Notes: generated by a model not told the origin, from the letters alone. A stretch of DNA of 64,000 bases from an uncultured Rivibacter sp. (GCA_946480925.1 CAMLLU010000026.1:1-64000), one strand, 5' to 3'; positions 1 through 8,454 are shown, counted from the first letter of the stretch. Translations and numbers: made by a program.

Positions 1-34
1 CCAGGGAAGCCAGCACAAGCGACTTTTTCATCAT
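1..34 (-). CDS. 5' end of an exported protein (partial)
   Basis: Only the first eleven codons lie in the window: two Met codons (34-32, 31-29), then Lys-Lys and a hydrophobic run (SLVLASL). This is the beginning of a Sec signal peptide. A GAGGG ribosome binding site lies just upstream on the minus strand. The pattern is typical of betaproteobacterial porins and other periplasmic proteins, but nothing of the mature protein is visible, so the product cannot be named. A perfect 16-bp palindrome lies in its 5' leader. Confidence 0.5.
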   Translation of the reverse strand, partial: MMKKSLVLASL

Positions 35-59
35 CTTTTTCCCTCAACAAAGAGTCGAA

Positions 60-75
60 CAATTACCGGTAATTG
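60..75. promoter_or_regulatory. Perfect 16-bp palindrome in the leader of the exported-protein gene
   Basis: CAATTACC followed directly by GGTAATTG is a perfect palindrome 26-41 nt upstream of the start at 34. It is AT-rich compared with its surroundings. It could be an operator or overlap promoter elements. Its function is inferred from position only. Confidence 0.35.
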
Positions 76-173
76 ACGGGCCCTCTTGCGGAAGGGTCCC
101 AACTGAAGGCTGGGAACGCTCGAGCATTTCCCAGTCCAGCCCACGATTATACGTGCCAATCCTCTTGCGTCTT

Positions 174-680
174 TCACAGTCCCAGTGTTGTGACCGGGAA
201 GGCCTCAATGGAGCGTTGCGCGACGGCCTCGATCAACTCCTGGCAGCGGGCCAGATCCGAGCCCTCGCGATAGACACGCCCGCGGTAGAGACGCTCGTCT
301 AGACGACGTACGCCGATGCAGCCCGGCGCGAACAGCAGGCTTGGCATCTGCGGCGCCTCGTCTTCATGCACGGTGCGGCACTCGACGATATGAGACCAAT
401 GCACACGCCACTCGAGCCAGCGCGCATGCCGCCTCACCACTTCGTCGAAATTGGCGGCCAGCACGACGAGTCTGCGATGTGCATAGGCCCACTGCGTCAG
501 CGATTCGATCACTGCGCGCTCACCGACCGGCCACTCGGCAAGGTCGCGATCGCACAACCACAGTTCGCGTCCGCCATGCCTCGCCACCTCGGCAAAGGCA
601 TCGCGCAGCGCCTGCTGGAACTCGCTGCGCGATTCGAACTGCTGCGTGCCTTGCGACACTGCGTTGGTGTCATCACTCAT
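174..680 (-). CDS. Conserved hypothetical protein (DUF7931-like)
   Basis: This 168-residue protein has no signal peptide or membrane segment. The start at 680 (MSDDTNAV) is chosen because it overlaps the RoxA stop by 8 nt (ATGAGTGA), which points to translational coupling. The protein ends in TTLGL, as in a small betaproteobacterial family of unknown function annotated as DUF7931 (recalled from memory, not checked). The middle alternates hydrophobic strands with Arg-rich turns (RLVVLAANF, HIVECRTVHEDE). No catalytic motif is apparent. Coupling to RoxA is the only functional hint. Confidence 0.65.
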   Translation of the reverse strand: MSDDTNAVSQGTQQFESRSEFQQALRDAFAEVARHGGRELWLCDRDLAEWPVGERAVIESLTQWAYAHRRLVVLAANFDEVVRRHARWLEWRVHWSHIVECRTVHEDEAPQMPSLLFAPGCIGVRRLDERLYRGRVYREGSDLARCQELIEAVAQRSIEAFPVTTLGL

Positions 681-1860
681 CGTCGTGCTCCTCTGGCTGC
701 AACCAGCCGTCTTCACACCATTGCGACAACAGCGCGCGTGCGGCTTCGCTGGCTCGGTTCACTTCGCGCGCGGTCAGGAAGCGCTGGTCGGCCAGCCGCC
801 TCATCAACTTGGCATCACGCCCAGCCGCGCGCCACGATTCGCCGTTCACGTACACGTGCTCCGCGTCGTACATCATGCGCGTGCGTGCATCCAGCCGCAC
901 ACCCTGCCCATCATGCAGGGGCTCACGCAACTCGAACCAGATCTGCGCCTTGGGCTCAGTGAGATATTCACCCAGGGCCACCCGCAGCGCTTGTGGATCA
1001 CGCAGGGCCGCTTGCACCGCCTGCGTCGCAAACTGCGCCAACGCATCAGGGATGCGGCCGGGCTCATCGGTGGCCACCTGGTTCGCGTCGCGATAGAGCG
1101 CGGCGGACACCCGTTCCTCGTCGACGCCATCGGCACAGCGCACGAGCAGCTCACGGGCGAGTTCAGCACGCTTGGGTGCACGAAAGCCGATCGAGCAGGT
1201 CATGCATTCACCGCCCTCGGCCACACCGTCATGTGCCCAGCGCGGGGGCAGGTAGAGCATGTCGCCGGGCTCGAGCACCCATTCCTGCTCGACGGCGAAA
1301 TTGCTCAGGATCTTGAGCGGCACGTCGGGCACAAGGCTCGGGTCTTCGAGCCGGCCGATGCGCCAGCGGCGCTTGCCATGCACCTGCAGCAAAAACACGT
1401 CGTACGAATCGAAGTGCGGGCCAACACCGCCGCCTTCGGTCGCGAACGAGATCATCAGGTCGTCGAGCCGTGCCTCCGGCACGAAGCGGAAACGGTCGAG
1501 CAGCGCGCGGGCCGCGGGGACGTGAAGGTCCAGCCCTTGCACAAGCAACGTCCACGCCGGTTGCGCGAGCGGTGGCAGAGCACGCCGCGTGAAAGGCCCG
1601 TGTTTCAACGACCAGCCGGCAGCTCCTTTCTTGAGCGGCAGCTGTTCGATCAGCCGGGACTCCACTCCTTCGCGACCCGCGAGTAAAAACAGATCGGCAC
1701 GCGAGATTGGCGCCCCCACTTCCGGCAGCGCCTGCCGGATCAGCAACGGCCTCTTCTGCCAGTGCTTCTTCATGAAACGCTGCGGCGACAGGCCACCGAG
1801 CAGATGCGTGGCGGCCTCGATGTCGATGACCATGCTGGAATGAGTTTTCATGCGGCACAT
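673..1860 (-). CDS. roxA: Ribosomal protein L16 arginine hydroxylase, JmjC/cupin oxygenase
   Basis: A 2-oxoglutarate/Fe(II) oxygenase of the YcfD/RoxA family, which hydroxylates an arginine of ribosomal protein L16. The sequence has the hallmark GGGVGPHFDSYDVFLLQ stretch (about residues 143-159), giving Fe ligands H149 and D151. The distal ligand is H210 in PPRWAHDG. The N-terminal HWQKRPLLIR also matches the family. The product is 395 residues from 1860, close to the family's usual length. Met codons at 1851 and 1833 are alternative starts, since no ribosome binding site decides between them. It is followed by the overlapping DUF7931-like gene and is divergent from the SlyD-like gene, with about 40 nt between starts. 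Confidence 0.9.
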   Translation of the reverse strand: MCRMKTHSSMVIDIEAATHLLGGLSPQRFMKKHWQKRPLLIRQALPEVGAPISRADLFLLAGREGVESRLIEQLPLKKGAAGWSLKHGPFTRRALPPLAQPAWTLLVQGLDLHVPAARALLDRFRFVPEARLDDLMISFATEGGGVGPHFDSYDVFLLQVHGKRRWRIGRLEDPSLVPDVPLKILSNFAVEQEWVLEPGDMLYLPPRWAHDGVAEGGECMTCSIGFRAPKRAELARELLVRCADGVDEERVSAALYRDANQVATDEPGRIPDALAQFATQAVQAALRDPQALRVALGEYLTEPKAQIWFELREPLHDGQGVRLDARTRMMYDAEHVYVNGESWRAAGRDAKLMRRLADQRFLTAREVNRASEAARALLSQWCEDGWLQPEEHDDE

Positions 1861-1899
1861 TTTGCCGGGGCGCTCCGGCGTTCATGCGATGATCGCCCG

Positions 1900-2421
1900 A
1901 TGCAGATTTCAGCGCCCTGTGTCGTCAGCCTGACGTGGCGACTCCAAGATGCCCAGGGTCAGCTCATCGACGAGCTGGTCGATCCCGTCGAGTTCTTCTA
2001 CGGGGGCGACGACCTGCTGGCCAAGGTGGAAGAAGCGCTACTCGGCCAGAGCGAAGGCTTTGAAGCCGCCCTGCACCTGGAGCCCGAGCATGCCTTCGGC
2101 GACTACGACGCCAACCTCGTGTTCTTCGAAGCGCGCGACGTGTTCACCGGCCATATCGAGCCAGGCATGCAATTCGACGGGCCGCCTGAAGGAGCCACCA
2201 CCGCTGGCCTGCCACCCGATGCGATCTACACCGTCACCGAGGTGTACGACTCGCACGTGGTGCTCGACGGCAACCACCCGCTGGCCGGCATTGCGCTGAA
2301 CCTCGCGCTCAAGGTGCGCGCGGTGCGCGAGGCCACCGAAGAAGAAGTGGCAGCCGGCTCGGTAGCCGAGCCGACCTTCACGGTGCTCAACACCGTGCCG
2401 ACTTCGCAGAACCTGCACTGA
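1900..2421 (+). CDS. FKBP-type peptidyl-prolyl isomerase, SlyD-like
   Basis: A 173-residue cytoplasmic protein with the FKBP fold interrupted by an IF (insert-in-flap) domain, as in SlyD. The visible features are VVSLTWRLQDAQGQLIDE at the start, FFYGGDDLLAKVEEALLGQ (active-site strand and helix), the EPEHAFGDYD loop, and the returning NHPLAGIALNLALKVRAVR segment. The His/Cys-rich metal-binding tail of E. coli SlyD is missing; the tail ends in SQNLH. It probably acts as a folding catalyst and chaperone. It is divergent from roxA and converges on dut across a hairpin. Confidence 0.88.
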   Translation: MQISAPCVVSLTWRLQDAQGQLIDELVDPVEFFYGGDDLLAKVEEALLGQSEGFEAALHLEPEHAFGDYDANLVFFEARDVFTGHIEPGMQFDGPPEGATTAGLPPDAIYTVTEVYDSHVVLDGNHPLAGIALNLALKVRAVREATEEEVAAGSVAEPTFTVLNTVPTSQNLH

Positions 2422-2423
2422 CC

Positions 2424-2450
2424 ATTGAACGCGCTTGCTGCGCGCTCAAT
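2424..2450. terminator. Bidirectional hairpin between the SlyD-like gene and dut
   Basis: ATTGA-x-CGCGC, a 5-nt loop, then GCGCG-x-TCAAT: a stem of ten pairs with one internal mismatch. It lies in the 31-nt gap between two convergent stop codons. There is no strong U tract, so termination is inferred from its position. Confidence 0.55.
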
Positions 2451-2452
2451 GC

Positions 2453-2902
2453 TCAATGCTTTCCGGTCGATCCGAAGCCTCCCTCGCCGCGATGCGAGGC
2501 GTCGAAGTCGTCCACGCGGCGAAAGCTCGCCTGCACCACCGGCACGATGACCAGCTGAGCAATACGCTCCATCGGGTTGATCGTGAACGTGGTGGAGCCG
2601 CGGTTCCAGCAGCTCACCATCAACTGCCCCTGGTAGTCTGAATCGATGAGGCCCACCAGGTTGCCCAGCACGATGCCGTGTTTGTGCCCCAACCCGGAGC
2701 GCGGCAGGATCAATGCGGCCAGGCCCGCGTCACCGATGTGGATGGCCAGGCCGGTCGGGATGAGCGTGGTCTGCCCCGGCTTGAGCACGATGGGCGCATC
2801 AAGGCAGGCACGCAGATCGAGGCCGGCGCTGCCGGGCGTGGCGTAGGTCGGGATCTGCTCGGCCATGCGCGGGTCGAGCACCTTCAGGTCGATTTCGGTC
2901 AT
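2453..2902 (-). CDS. dut: Deoxyuridine 5'-triphosphate nucleotidohydrolase
   Basis: Trimeric dUTPase: hydrolyses dUTP to dUMP and PPi, keeping uracil out of DNA and feeding dTMP synthesis. The five conserved motifs are visible in 149 residues: AGLDLRA (motif 1), [11 protein letters not shown] (motif 2), [10 protein letters not shown] (motif 3, catalytic Asp region), [10 protein letters not shown] (motif 4) and the C-terminal GGFGSTG (motif 5). Its ATG overlaps the coaBC stop by 4 nt (ATGA), so the two are co-transcribed. The coaBC-dut pairing is common in proteobacteria. Confidence 0.97.
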   Translation of the reverse strand: MTEIDLKVLDPRMAEQIPTYATPGSAGLDLRACLDAPIVLKPGQTTLIPTGLAIHIGDAGLAALILPRSGLGHKHGIVLGNLVGLIDSDYQGQLMVSCWNRGSTTFTINPMERIAQLVIVPVVQASFRRVDDFDASHRGEGGFGSTGKH

Positions 2903-4131
2903 GCGGTGTGAGTGGAAATACGGCGCGCGATCTCGGCCACCAGGGCCCGCGCGAGAGTGAGCTTGTCGGTGGCACTGCCGTCGGCCGGCAGCGGCTGCTC
3001 GCCATGGGCGTCTACCAGCAGCAGCGCATTGTCGTCACGGCCGAAGGTAGCCGGCCCGAGATTCCCCACCACCAGCGGCAGGCGCTTGCGCTCGAGCTTG
3101 GCGCGTGCGTGGGCCGCAAGGTTTTCGCTTTCGGCCGCAAAGCCGACGCAGTAAGGAGGCGCGGGCAATGCGGCCACCGCCGCCAGGATGTCGGGGTTTT
3201 CGGTGAGCTCGAAGGTCGGCGCGAGCTTCTTGCCGTCTTTCTTGATCTTGTGCGCCGACAGCGTGGCCGGCCGCCAGTCGGCGACGGCGGCAGTGGCAAC
3301 GAACACCTGGTGCTTTTGCGCTGCCGGCAGCACGACGTCGAACATCTCCTGCGCGGTGCGCACGTCGATGCGCGACACGCCGCGAGGCGTGGGCAGGTGC
3401 ACCGGCCCTGCCACCAGCGTGACCTCGGCGCCGGCCTCACGTGCAGCCCGCGCAATGGCGAAGCCCATCTTGCCGCTGGAAAGATTGGTGATACCGCGCA
3501 CCGGGTCGATGGGCTCGAAAGTCGGCCCGGCCGTGATCAGCACCTTCTGGCCTGCAAGCGCCTTGGGCTGGAAGAACGCCACGATGTCTTCGAGCAGCTC
3601 CTCGGGTTCGAGCACGCGCCCGTCACCCACCTCGCCGCAGGCCTGGTCACCGCTGCCCACGCCCAGCACCACAGAGCCGTCCGCCCGCACCGCGGCAAGG
3701 TTGCGCTGCGTGGCGGGGTGCGCCCACATCTCGCGGTTCATGGCCGGTGCCAACAGCAGCGGGCAACGTTCAATGGGCCGAGCCAGACACAGCAATGACA
3801 GCAGATCACCGGCACGCCCCTGTGCCAACTGCGCAATCAAGTCGGCGCTGGTCGGCGCGATGACGATGGCATCTGCCTCGCGCGACAGGTTGATGTGCGC
3901 CATGTTGTTGGGCTCGGCCGCGTCCCATTGGCTCGTCACCACGCGCTGGTTCGACAGCGCCTGCATCGTGACCGGCGTGATGAACTGCATCGCGGCTTCG
4001 GTCATCACGACCTGCACACTGGCGCCGGCCTTGATGAGCAGGCGCACCAGTTCGGCCGACTTGTAGCAGGCGATGCCGCCGGAAAGGCCGAGGACGATGC
4101 GCTTGCCGGCGAGGTCTGGTCTTTCGCTCAT
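2899..4131 (-). CDS. coaBC: Bifunctional phosphopantothenoylcysteine decarboxylase / phosphopantothenate-cysteine ligase
   Basis: Two steps of coenzyme A synthesis: CoaB joins cysteine to 4'-phosphopantothenate with CTP, and CoaC (FMN-dependent) decarboxylates the product. The N-terminal CoaC domain shows [18 protein letters not shown], the His of NMAHINLSR, the PAMNREMW substrate motif, and [12 protein letters not shown] with the catalytic Cys. The CoaB domain starts near [20 protein letters not shown] and carries KIKK (residues near 290). The protein has 410 residues, as usual. The start at 4131 (MSERPDL) is 4 nt after the transglutaminase-like gene's stop. Confidence 0.96.
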   Translation of the reverse strand: MSERPDLAGKRIVLGLSGGIACYKSAELVRLLIKAGASVQVVMTEAAMQFITPVTMQALSNQRVVTSQWDAAEPNNMAHINLSREADAIVIAPTSADLIAQLAQGRAGDLLSLLCLARPIERCPLLLAPAMNREMWAHPATQRNLAAVRADGSVVLGVGSGDQACGEVGDGRVLEPEELLEDIVAFFQPKALAGQKVLITAGPTFEPIDPVRGITNLSSGKMGFAIARAAREAGAEVTLVAGPVHLPTPRGVSRIDVRTAQEMFDVVLPAAQKHQVFVATAAVADWRPATLSAHKIKKDGKKLAPTFELTENPDILAAVAALPAPPYCVGFAAESENLAAHARAKLERKRLPLVVGNLGPATFGRDDNALLLVDAHGEQPLPADGSATDKLTLARALVAEIARRISTHTA

Positions 4132-4135
4132 GACG

Positions 4136-5251
4136 TCAGGCCGTGATTTCGCGGGCCGAGATCGTGTACTTGAAGTTGTCCGGGTCCAGCGAGTCGTAGC
4201 GCCCCTGCGCACTCTCGGCCTGCGGATACATCAGGAAGCCCAGGCGGCCGCCGGAAGAGCCGGGCAGCGCCACGTCGTGCGCGGTGTTGTAGCCCAGCCA
4301 GTTGCCTTCCCAGCCACCGAAGAGCGCCTTGCGCACCGGGGCCACCACCGGGTGGTCGGCATCCTTGATCCAGTCGCCGGTTTCGAGCCGCATCACCTTG
4401 CCGACGTCGGCCGGATCCATGGCCACCCAGCCGTAGTCGCGCAGGAAGACTTCGGCGCGGCAGTGCTGCGCGCTCTTCAGGTTGGCCGGGTTGCCGCTCA
4501 GCTCGCGGTAGCCGAAGGCGCTGGGCACGAGGCGGATACCGTACACGTCACGCGCCGGCACGCCGGCTGCGCGGCACAGGCCGACGAACAGGCCGTTGAT
4601 GTCGCCGCACTTGCCGCCGAAGTTCTGCGTCTCGAGCATGCTCTTGATGTCGCCCACGCCGCAGCCGCGCACCTTGGGCTCGCGGTAGGTGTTGGCAACG
4701 ATCCAGTCGTAGATGCCGCGCGCCTTGTCGAGGTCGGTCTTGGCGCCCTTGGTCACCTGCAGCGCGGTGTCGCGCACGATACCGTCGGTAGGCATCAGCT
4801 CGGTGGGCTCCAGCCATGCCTTCAAGGCCGCCGGGTCTTCCTTAGCGGCCGACCTGGCCGACCAGTCCGTCGCACGGCTCATCGTCTGCACGCGGCTCGT
4901 GATCTGCACCGTCGGGTCGGTCTGCCGCTCGTCGAACTCGGCCAGCAGCATCTTCGCGCCATACCGCATGTCCGACACGATCTTCATGCTGCGCGCGTTG
5001 CCCGACCAGCTGCTCTCGAGAGAACGCTGCCAGGCCGTATCGACCGAAGGGACCGGCAGCCACACGCGGCTCGCGCCCATGGCCTGGCGCAGCTCCACCG
5101 TCGTGGTGATTTCGAAGGTGCGCCACGTGCCGGGCTGCGGCTCGAAGCGCCGAACGGCTTGCTGAGCATGTGCGGCGAACGACATGCCGGACAGCGCAAT
5201 GGCTTTCGTGGTGGTCTTCAGCAGGGCACGGCGAGACAGGTGGTAGGTCAT
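4136..5251 (-). CDS. Exported transglutaminase-like (papain-fold) protein with Tat signal
   Basis: A 371-residue protein. The N-terminus MTYHLSRRALLK...AHAQ is a twin-arginine signal (SRRALLK). The mature part ends in a transglutaminase-like core with the nucleophile in NFGGKCGDINGLF, the His in SAQHCRAEVFL and the Asp in WVAMDPADVG, giving a complete Cys-His-Asp triad. Such domains act as proteases or cross-linking enzymes; the substrate is unknown. It sits between a TlpA-type thioredoxin and coaBC with small gaps (28 and 4 nt), so it is probably in one transcript with them. A periplasmic reducing protein next door would suit a Cys-dependent enzyme (inference). Confidence 0.82.
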   Translation of the reverse strand: MTYHLSRRALLKTTTKAIALSGMSFAAHAQQAVRRFEPQPGTWRTFEITTTVELRQAMGASRVWLPVPSVDTAWQRSLESSWSGNARSMKIVSDMRYGAKMLLAEFDERQTDPTVQITSRVQTMSRATDWSARSAAKEDPAALKAWLEPTELMPTDGIVRDTALQVTKGAKTDLDKARGIYDWIVANTYREPKVRGCGVGDIKSMLETQNFGGKCGDINGLFVGLCRAAGVPARDVYGIRLVPSAFGYRELSGNPANLKSAQHCRAEVFLRDYGWVAMDPADVGKVMRLETGDWIKDADHPVVAPVRKALFGGWEGNWLGYNTAHDVALPGSSGGRLGFLMYPQAESAQGRYDSLDPDNFKYTISAREITA

Positions 5252-5279
5252 GACGACTCTCCTTCTTGTGGCGGGCGGA

Positions 5280-5858
5280 TTATCGCGAGGCCCCGGCCGC
5301 GCCGGCCAGCAGGGGATTCAGCAGCCGCTCGCCCTGCTCGCCCGCCCAGTCGAGCTCCCCCACGACCGTGAGCGCCGGCCGGCCGTCGCGCCCGATCAGC
5401 ACGGTGCTCGGGAAGATGCGCGTGGTCCACGCCCGGGCCGCCTCGCCGTTGCGGTCGAGCAGCACGAGGTACGAGACAGGCACGCCCTGCAGGAAGCGCC
5501 GCACCTTCGCTTCGTTCTCCTGGTAGTTCACGCCCAGCACCACCACGTCGCCGCGCGCAGCGTGCGTTTCGGCCAGCCAGCTCAGGGTAGGAATCTCGGT
5601 GACGCAAGGCTCGCACCAACTGGCCCAGAAGTTGAGCACGACGACCTTGCCGCGCAGCGCTGCCAAGCTCCAGCGGCGCCCTTCGAGATCGTCCAGCGTC
5701 AAGGGCGGCGTGGGCTTCTTCGCCGGCCAAGGCTGGTGCATGTTGCCGGCTGCGTGCAACGGCGCACAGACCAGCGAGGCCGCCACCAGCGCAAGCCAGC
5801 TGCGCCGGTCTACGGCTGCATGTTCGAATAACAAGGGGGAAAGGCTTTCACTGCTCAT
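5280..5858 (-). CDS. TlpA-like periplasmic thiol-disulfide oxidoreductase
   Basis: A thioredoxin-fold protein of the TlpA/ResA/DsbE type. It has an N-terminal hydrophobic segment (SWLALVAASLVCAPLHAAG), then VVVLNFWASWCEPCVTEIP with the CxxC redox pair WCEPC, and the cis-Pro region IFPSTVLIGRDG. The start at 5858 (MSSESLSP) gives 192 residues; a longer in-frame start at 5909 lacks support. It probably keeps periplasmic cysteines reduced, for example in cytochrome c maturation or for the neighbouring Cys-dependent transglutaminase-like protein. It is the first gene of the presumed TlpA-transglutaminase-coaBC-dut run. Confidence 0.87.
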   Translation of the reverse strand: MSSESLSPLLFEHAAVDRRSWLALVAASLVCAPLHAAGNMHQPWPAKKPTPPLTLDDLEGRRWSLAALRGKVVVLNFWASWCEPCVTEIPTLSWLAETHAARGDVVVLGVNYQENEAKVRRFLQGVPVSYLVLLDRNGEAARAWTTRIFPSTVLIGRDGRPALTVVGELDWAGEQGERLLNPLLAGAAGASR

Positions 5859-5968
5859 CGCGCCATTGTCGGACGCGGGCTGAAAACCTGCCGCAGGCTG
5901 CTGCGGCATGACTGTTCAGTATTTCTGAAAGCTGCCGACTCCCTGGCTTCGGCCGCTGCCCAGCCACG

Positions 5969-6310
5969 CTATCGGCGCCGCCGGGGCCTCACGCTGCGGT
6001 CCCAATACTCCGGCGGCTTCTTCACCACCCAGGCCACGAAGTCGGCGATCTCCGGGTGTGCGCGCAGCTTGGCCCAGCTGTGGAATTCGCGCGCCAGTTC
6101 CTTTTCGCTGAAGGTCGCATGGATCTTGCGGTGGCAGATGCGGTGCAGGCGTTCGGTCTCGCGGCCGCCTTCGCTGCGCGGCACGAGGTGGTGCTCGTCG
6201 GCGCTGGGGCCGGGCACGATGAGGCGCAAACACAGCGGGCAGAACTCCGGCTCGCGGGAGGCCGGCGCAACGAAGGGCTCACCGGAGCGCAGGTGACGCT
6301 TGCCGACCAT
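5969..6310 (-). CDS. HNH endonuclease domain protein
   Basis: A 113-residue small protein. CPLCLRLI supplies a CxxC zinc knuckle, EHHLVPRSEGG is the HNH strand with the catalytic His, and RICHRKIHATFSE supplies C and H ligands of the bba-metal fold. It therefore has the essential residues of an HNH nuclease, of the stand-alone YisB-like type. The start at 6310 lies 13 nt after the hydrolase stop, so it is the third gene of the GNAT-hydrolase-HNH run. The tail is strongly basic (RPRRRR), fitting nucleic acid binding. The biological substrate is unknown. Confidence 0.8.
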   Translation of the reverse strand: MVGKRHLRSGEPFVAPASREPEFCPLCLRLIVPGPSADEHHLVPRSEGGRETERLHRICHRKIHATFSEKELAREFHSWAKLRAHPEIADFVAWVVKKPPEYWDRSVRPRRRR

Positions 6311-6323
6311 CGCGCCTATCGCC

Positions 6324-7172
6324 CTATTGCAGCTGCTCGCGCAAGAAGGCCAGCAGCCGTTCGCGCGAAGCCACGCGTGCCATCGGGTCGCCGCCCACGT
6401 GCACGCCCTGGCCCGGCGACACGCCGTTGGGCACGTCGCGACGCAGCCGCAGCTTCGCGTCGCTGTCGAAGCCGTGGTAGGCGCCGGCATACACCTCGGC
6501 CTGCACCTTGTCACCGGCGCGGCGCGCGAGTTCCATGCAGGGTTGCGGCGAGGTCCAGTCGTCCTTTTCACCCAGCAGCATCAGCATTGGTGACGCGGGC
6601 TGGTAGCCGCGCTTGAGCTCGGCTGCGCAGCCCGGATAGAAGGCCGCGGCGGCGCGCGGCTTCACGGCAGCCCCCGACACCTCGCGCAGCTTGAGGTTGG
6701 TGGCGGCCAGCACGGTGCTGCCGCCGTTGGACCAGCCCACCAGCGCCAGCCGGCCGGCATCCACGTCGGCCCGGGCCGCCAGCCACCGCAAGGCGCCCAG
6801 CGCATCGAGCCGACGGTTCGCCTGCGTGACGGCGCGCGTGCCGTTCTTCTGCGTGCACAGCTCGCGCTCGCCGCGCGGGCCGAGCGAATCGACCACCAGC
6901 GCATGCCAGCCCTGCACCCGCATCCACGAAGCGTAGTCGGCGAGCCGCTCCGACAGTTCGCCGTTGCGGCCATGCGGGCCGCCGCAGCCGTGCAGCAACA
7001 CCACCGCGGGCCGGCGGCCGGGCTCGTCCACGGGGAACCAATAGCCGGTCAACGGCACCGGCTCGCCGCCTCGCTGTTCGAGGCTGGGCAACTCGACACG
7101 TTGCTGCGCCGTGGCGGCACCGGCCGCGCCGCACAGCGCCACCAGCAGCATGGGAACGCGAAGCCACTTCAT
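6324..7172 (-). CDS. Exported dienelactone hydrolase-family alpha/beta hydrolase
   Basis: A 282-residue protein with a Sec signal (MKWLRVPMLLVALCGAAGAATAQ). The fold shows the oxyanion segment VVLLHGCGGPHGRN, the nucleophile elbow LALVGWSNGGSTV (Ser), the acid in LLGEKDDWTSP and the catalytic His in YAGAYHGFDSD. This complete triad is arranged as in dienelactone hydrolase-like esterases. The substrate cannot be told from sequence. The start at 7172 overlaps the GNAT stop by 4 nt (ATGA). Confidence 0.87.
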   Translation of the reverse strand: MKWLRVPMLLVALCGAAGAATAQQRVELPSLEQRGGEPVPLTGYWFPVDEPGRRPAVVLLHGCGGPHGRNGELSERLADYASWMRVQGWHALVVDSLGPRGERELCTQKNGTRAVTQANRRLDALGALRWLAARADVDAGRLALVGWSNGGSTVLAATNLKLREVSGAAVKPRAAAAFYPGCAAELKRGYQPASPMLMLLGEKDDWTSPQPCMELARRAGDKVQAEVYAGAYHGFDSDAKLRLRRDVPNGVSPGQGVHVGGDPMARVASRERLLAFLREQLQ

Positions 7173-7690
7173 GGAAAGGACGGCGGGTTGGGATGCAGCC
7201 GGGCCATCGCCAGCGCATCGACGAAGCGGCCCGCACGCATGGCATAGGCACGGTGCGTGCCTTCGACCTCGAAGCCGAATTTTCGATACAGCGCAATGGC
7301 AGGCGCGTTGTCGCTGAACACGGTGAGCTCCAGCCGCAGCACCTGCACCCAGTTGTCGGCGTAGTCGCACATCGCCTGCATGAGCGCCGAGCCCACGCCC
7401 TGGTTCTGAGCCTCCTTGGTCACCGAGATGCCGAGCATCATCACGTGGCGGCGCCTCAATTGCGGGCCGGCGGGGTGCAGCCCGCAGGTGCCCACCACTT
7501 CACCGTGACGTTCGGCTACCAGCAGCACGTCGTGCCGGCCGGGCACGCAGGTCTCGGTGAGCCACTGCCGCACACGTTCCTCGTCGGGAAACGGCACCTG
7601 CATCAGGCCCGGAAAGACGTCGGGGGCGGCCACGATGTGGGCCCACGCAACGGCGTCTTTGGGGGATGCGCGGCGAACGGTGATGCTCAT
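7169..7690 (-). CDS. GNAT-family N-acetyltransferase
   Basis: A 173-residue acetyltransferase of the RimI/YhhY type. It starts with ITVRRASPKDAVAWAHI (b1-a1), followed by the acetyl-CoA loop LGISVTKEAQNQGVGSALMQAM (motif A, QNQGVG) and the b5-a4 segment DNAPAIALYRKFGFEVEGTHR. The substrate is unknown. It heads a run with the hydrolase (4-nt overlap) and the HNH gene. Its start codon overlaps the stop of the 38-codon ORF in the upstream conserved cassette (7687-7803), so its translation probably depends on that leader. Confidence 0.92.
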   Translation of the reverse strand: MSITVRRASPKDAVAWAHIVAAPDVFPGLMQVPFPDEERVRQWLTETCVPGRHDVLLVAERHGEVVGTCGLHPAGPQLRRRHVMMLGISVTKEAQNQGVGSALMQAMCDYADNWVQVLRLELTVFSDNAPAIALYRKFGFEVEGTHRAYAMRAGRFVDALAMARLHPNPPSFP

Positions 7691-7803
7691 GGCGACACCC
7701 CGCTCGCCGAGTACGGTGATCGACCCTCCGAGAGGGGCCGGCCTTGCTCGGGGCGCCCCGGCACGGCGGCCCGGGATGTGCAGGTTGACACCGGATGTCT
7801 CAT
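7687..7803 (-). CDS. Leader ORF / conserved 117-nt cassette, copy A
   Basis: A 38-codon ORF starting MRHPVSTCTSRAAV and ending in SPYSASGVSP, with an AAGGAG ribosome binding site about 10 nt upstream. Its TGA overlaps the GNAT ATG (CCATGA). The same cassette occurs at 25105-25221 with 103 of 117 bases identical and no gaps, before an unrelated gene. Near the 3' end two RNA hairpins can form: CCCUC-UCG-GAGGG, and a CACC...GGUG stem enclosing CUC-GGC-GAG. The second covers the GAG/GGGG that would serve as the GNAT ribosome binding site. I read it as a translationally coupled leader or structured regulatory RNA; a mobile repeat is the alternative. Confidence 0.6.
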   Translation of the reverse strand: MRHPVSTCTSRAAVPGRPEQGRPLSEGRSPYSASGVSP

Positions 7804-7911
7804 GAGGGGGCTCTCCTTCTGCCGCAAGACTCTAGCGCTTCAGTCGCTCCAGTCGTTTCACCGTATTTCGTCGATACACACGGGTTCTGCGGCTGTGAAC
7901 TCGCCTGCAGA

Positions 7912-8454
7912 TCAACGCTGGCGGCCCCGCATGGTCAGGCCGACACGGCCGAATCGACCGTCGATTCCTCCGCCAACGGCCGCATGCCGCGCACGGCCGC
8001 CCGGCCAGGCCAGCTGCAGCTCGCCCAGCGTGGCAGCGCCATAGCGCAACGGAAACACCGCATGCACTGCCATCGGCAGGTGGTTGCGTCCGTTGCCGGC
8101 GGCATGCTGCGCGCCAGGGTGCGACGCACCGAATGCACCGTTTGGCAGGCTGCCGGCGTGCGCATGGCCGTTGCGCGCCGGCATTTCAGCGTCATGCCAT
8201 TGCGCTGTGAACGCATCACCACCGGCTTCGAACGCCAGCGTGCCGACGCCGCGCAGTGCAAGGGCTCCGCGGCTGGCCGCGGTCCGGGACGCAAGCCCTT
8301 CGAGCAGCCCACGCAGCAGTTCGGCCCACGATCGATGCGGCCGGTAGGCATTGCGTATGAACTCGGCTGTGAGCGCAGCGCGCGGCCGAGCACGGCGATC
8401 GACCCGACCGCCGACGGTATCCGTTTCAAGCGCCATGGACTGGTTGTTATCCAA
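7912..8454 (-). CDS. Hypothetical protein, possible degenerate GAF-like C-terminal part
   Basis: A 180-residue ORF starting MDNNQSMALETD. I do not recognise the family. The segment HAVFPLRYGAATLGELQLAW resembles the strand pair of GAF-type sensory domains, where an outer strand is followed by 'G.L.L.W'. The part before it is rich in Ala, Gly and His with little predicted structure. Its composition is protein-like, whereas the overlapping frames are Arg/Pro/Ser-rich shadows. It is the only gene candidate in 7804-8678. A coding role is likely but unproven. Confidence 0.45.
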   Translation of the reverse strand: MDNNQSMALETDTVGGRVDRRARPRAALTAEFIRNAYRPHRSWAELLRGLLEGLASRTAASRGALALRGVGTLAFEAGGDAFTAQWHDAEMPARNGHAHAGSLPNGAFGASHPGAQHAAGNGRNHLPMAVHAVFPLRYGAATLGELQLAWPGGRARHAAVGGGIDGRFGRVGLTMRGRQR

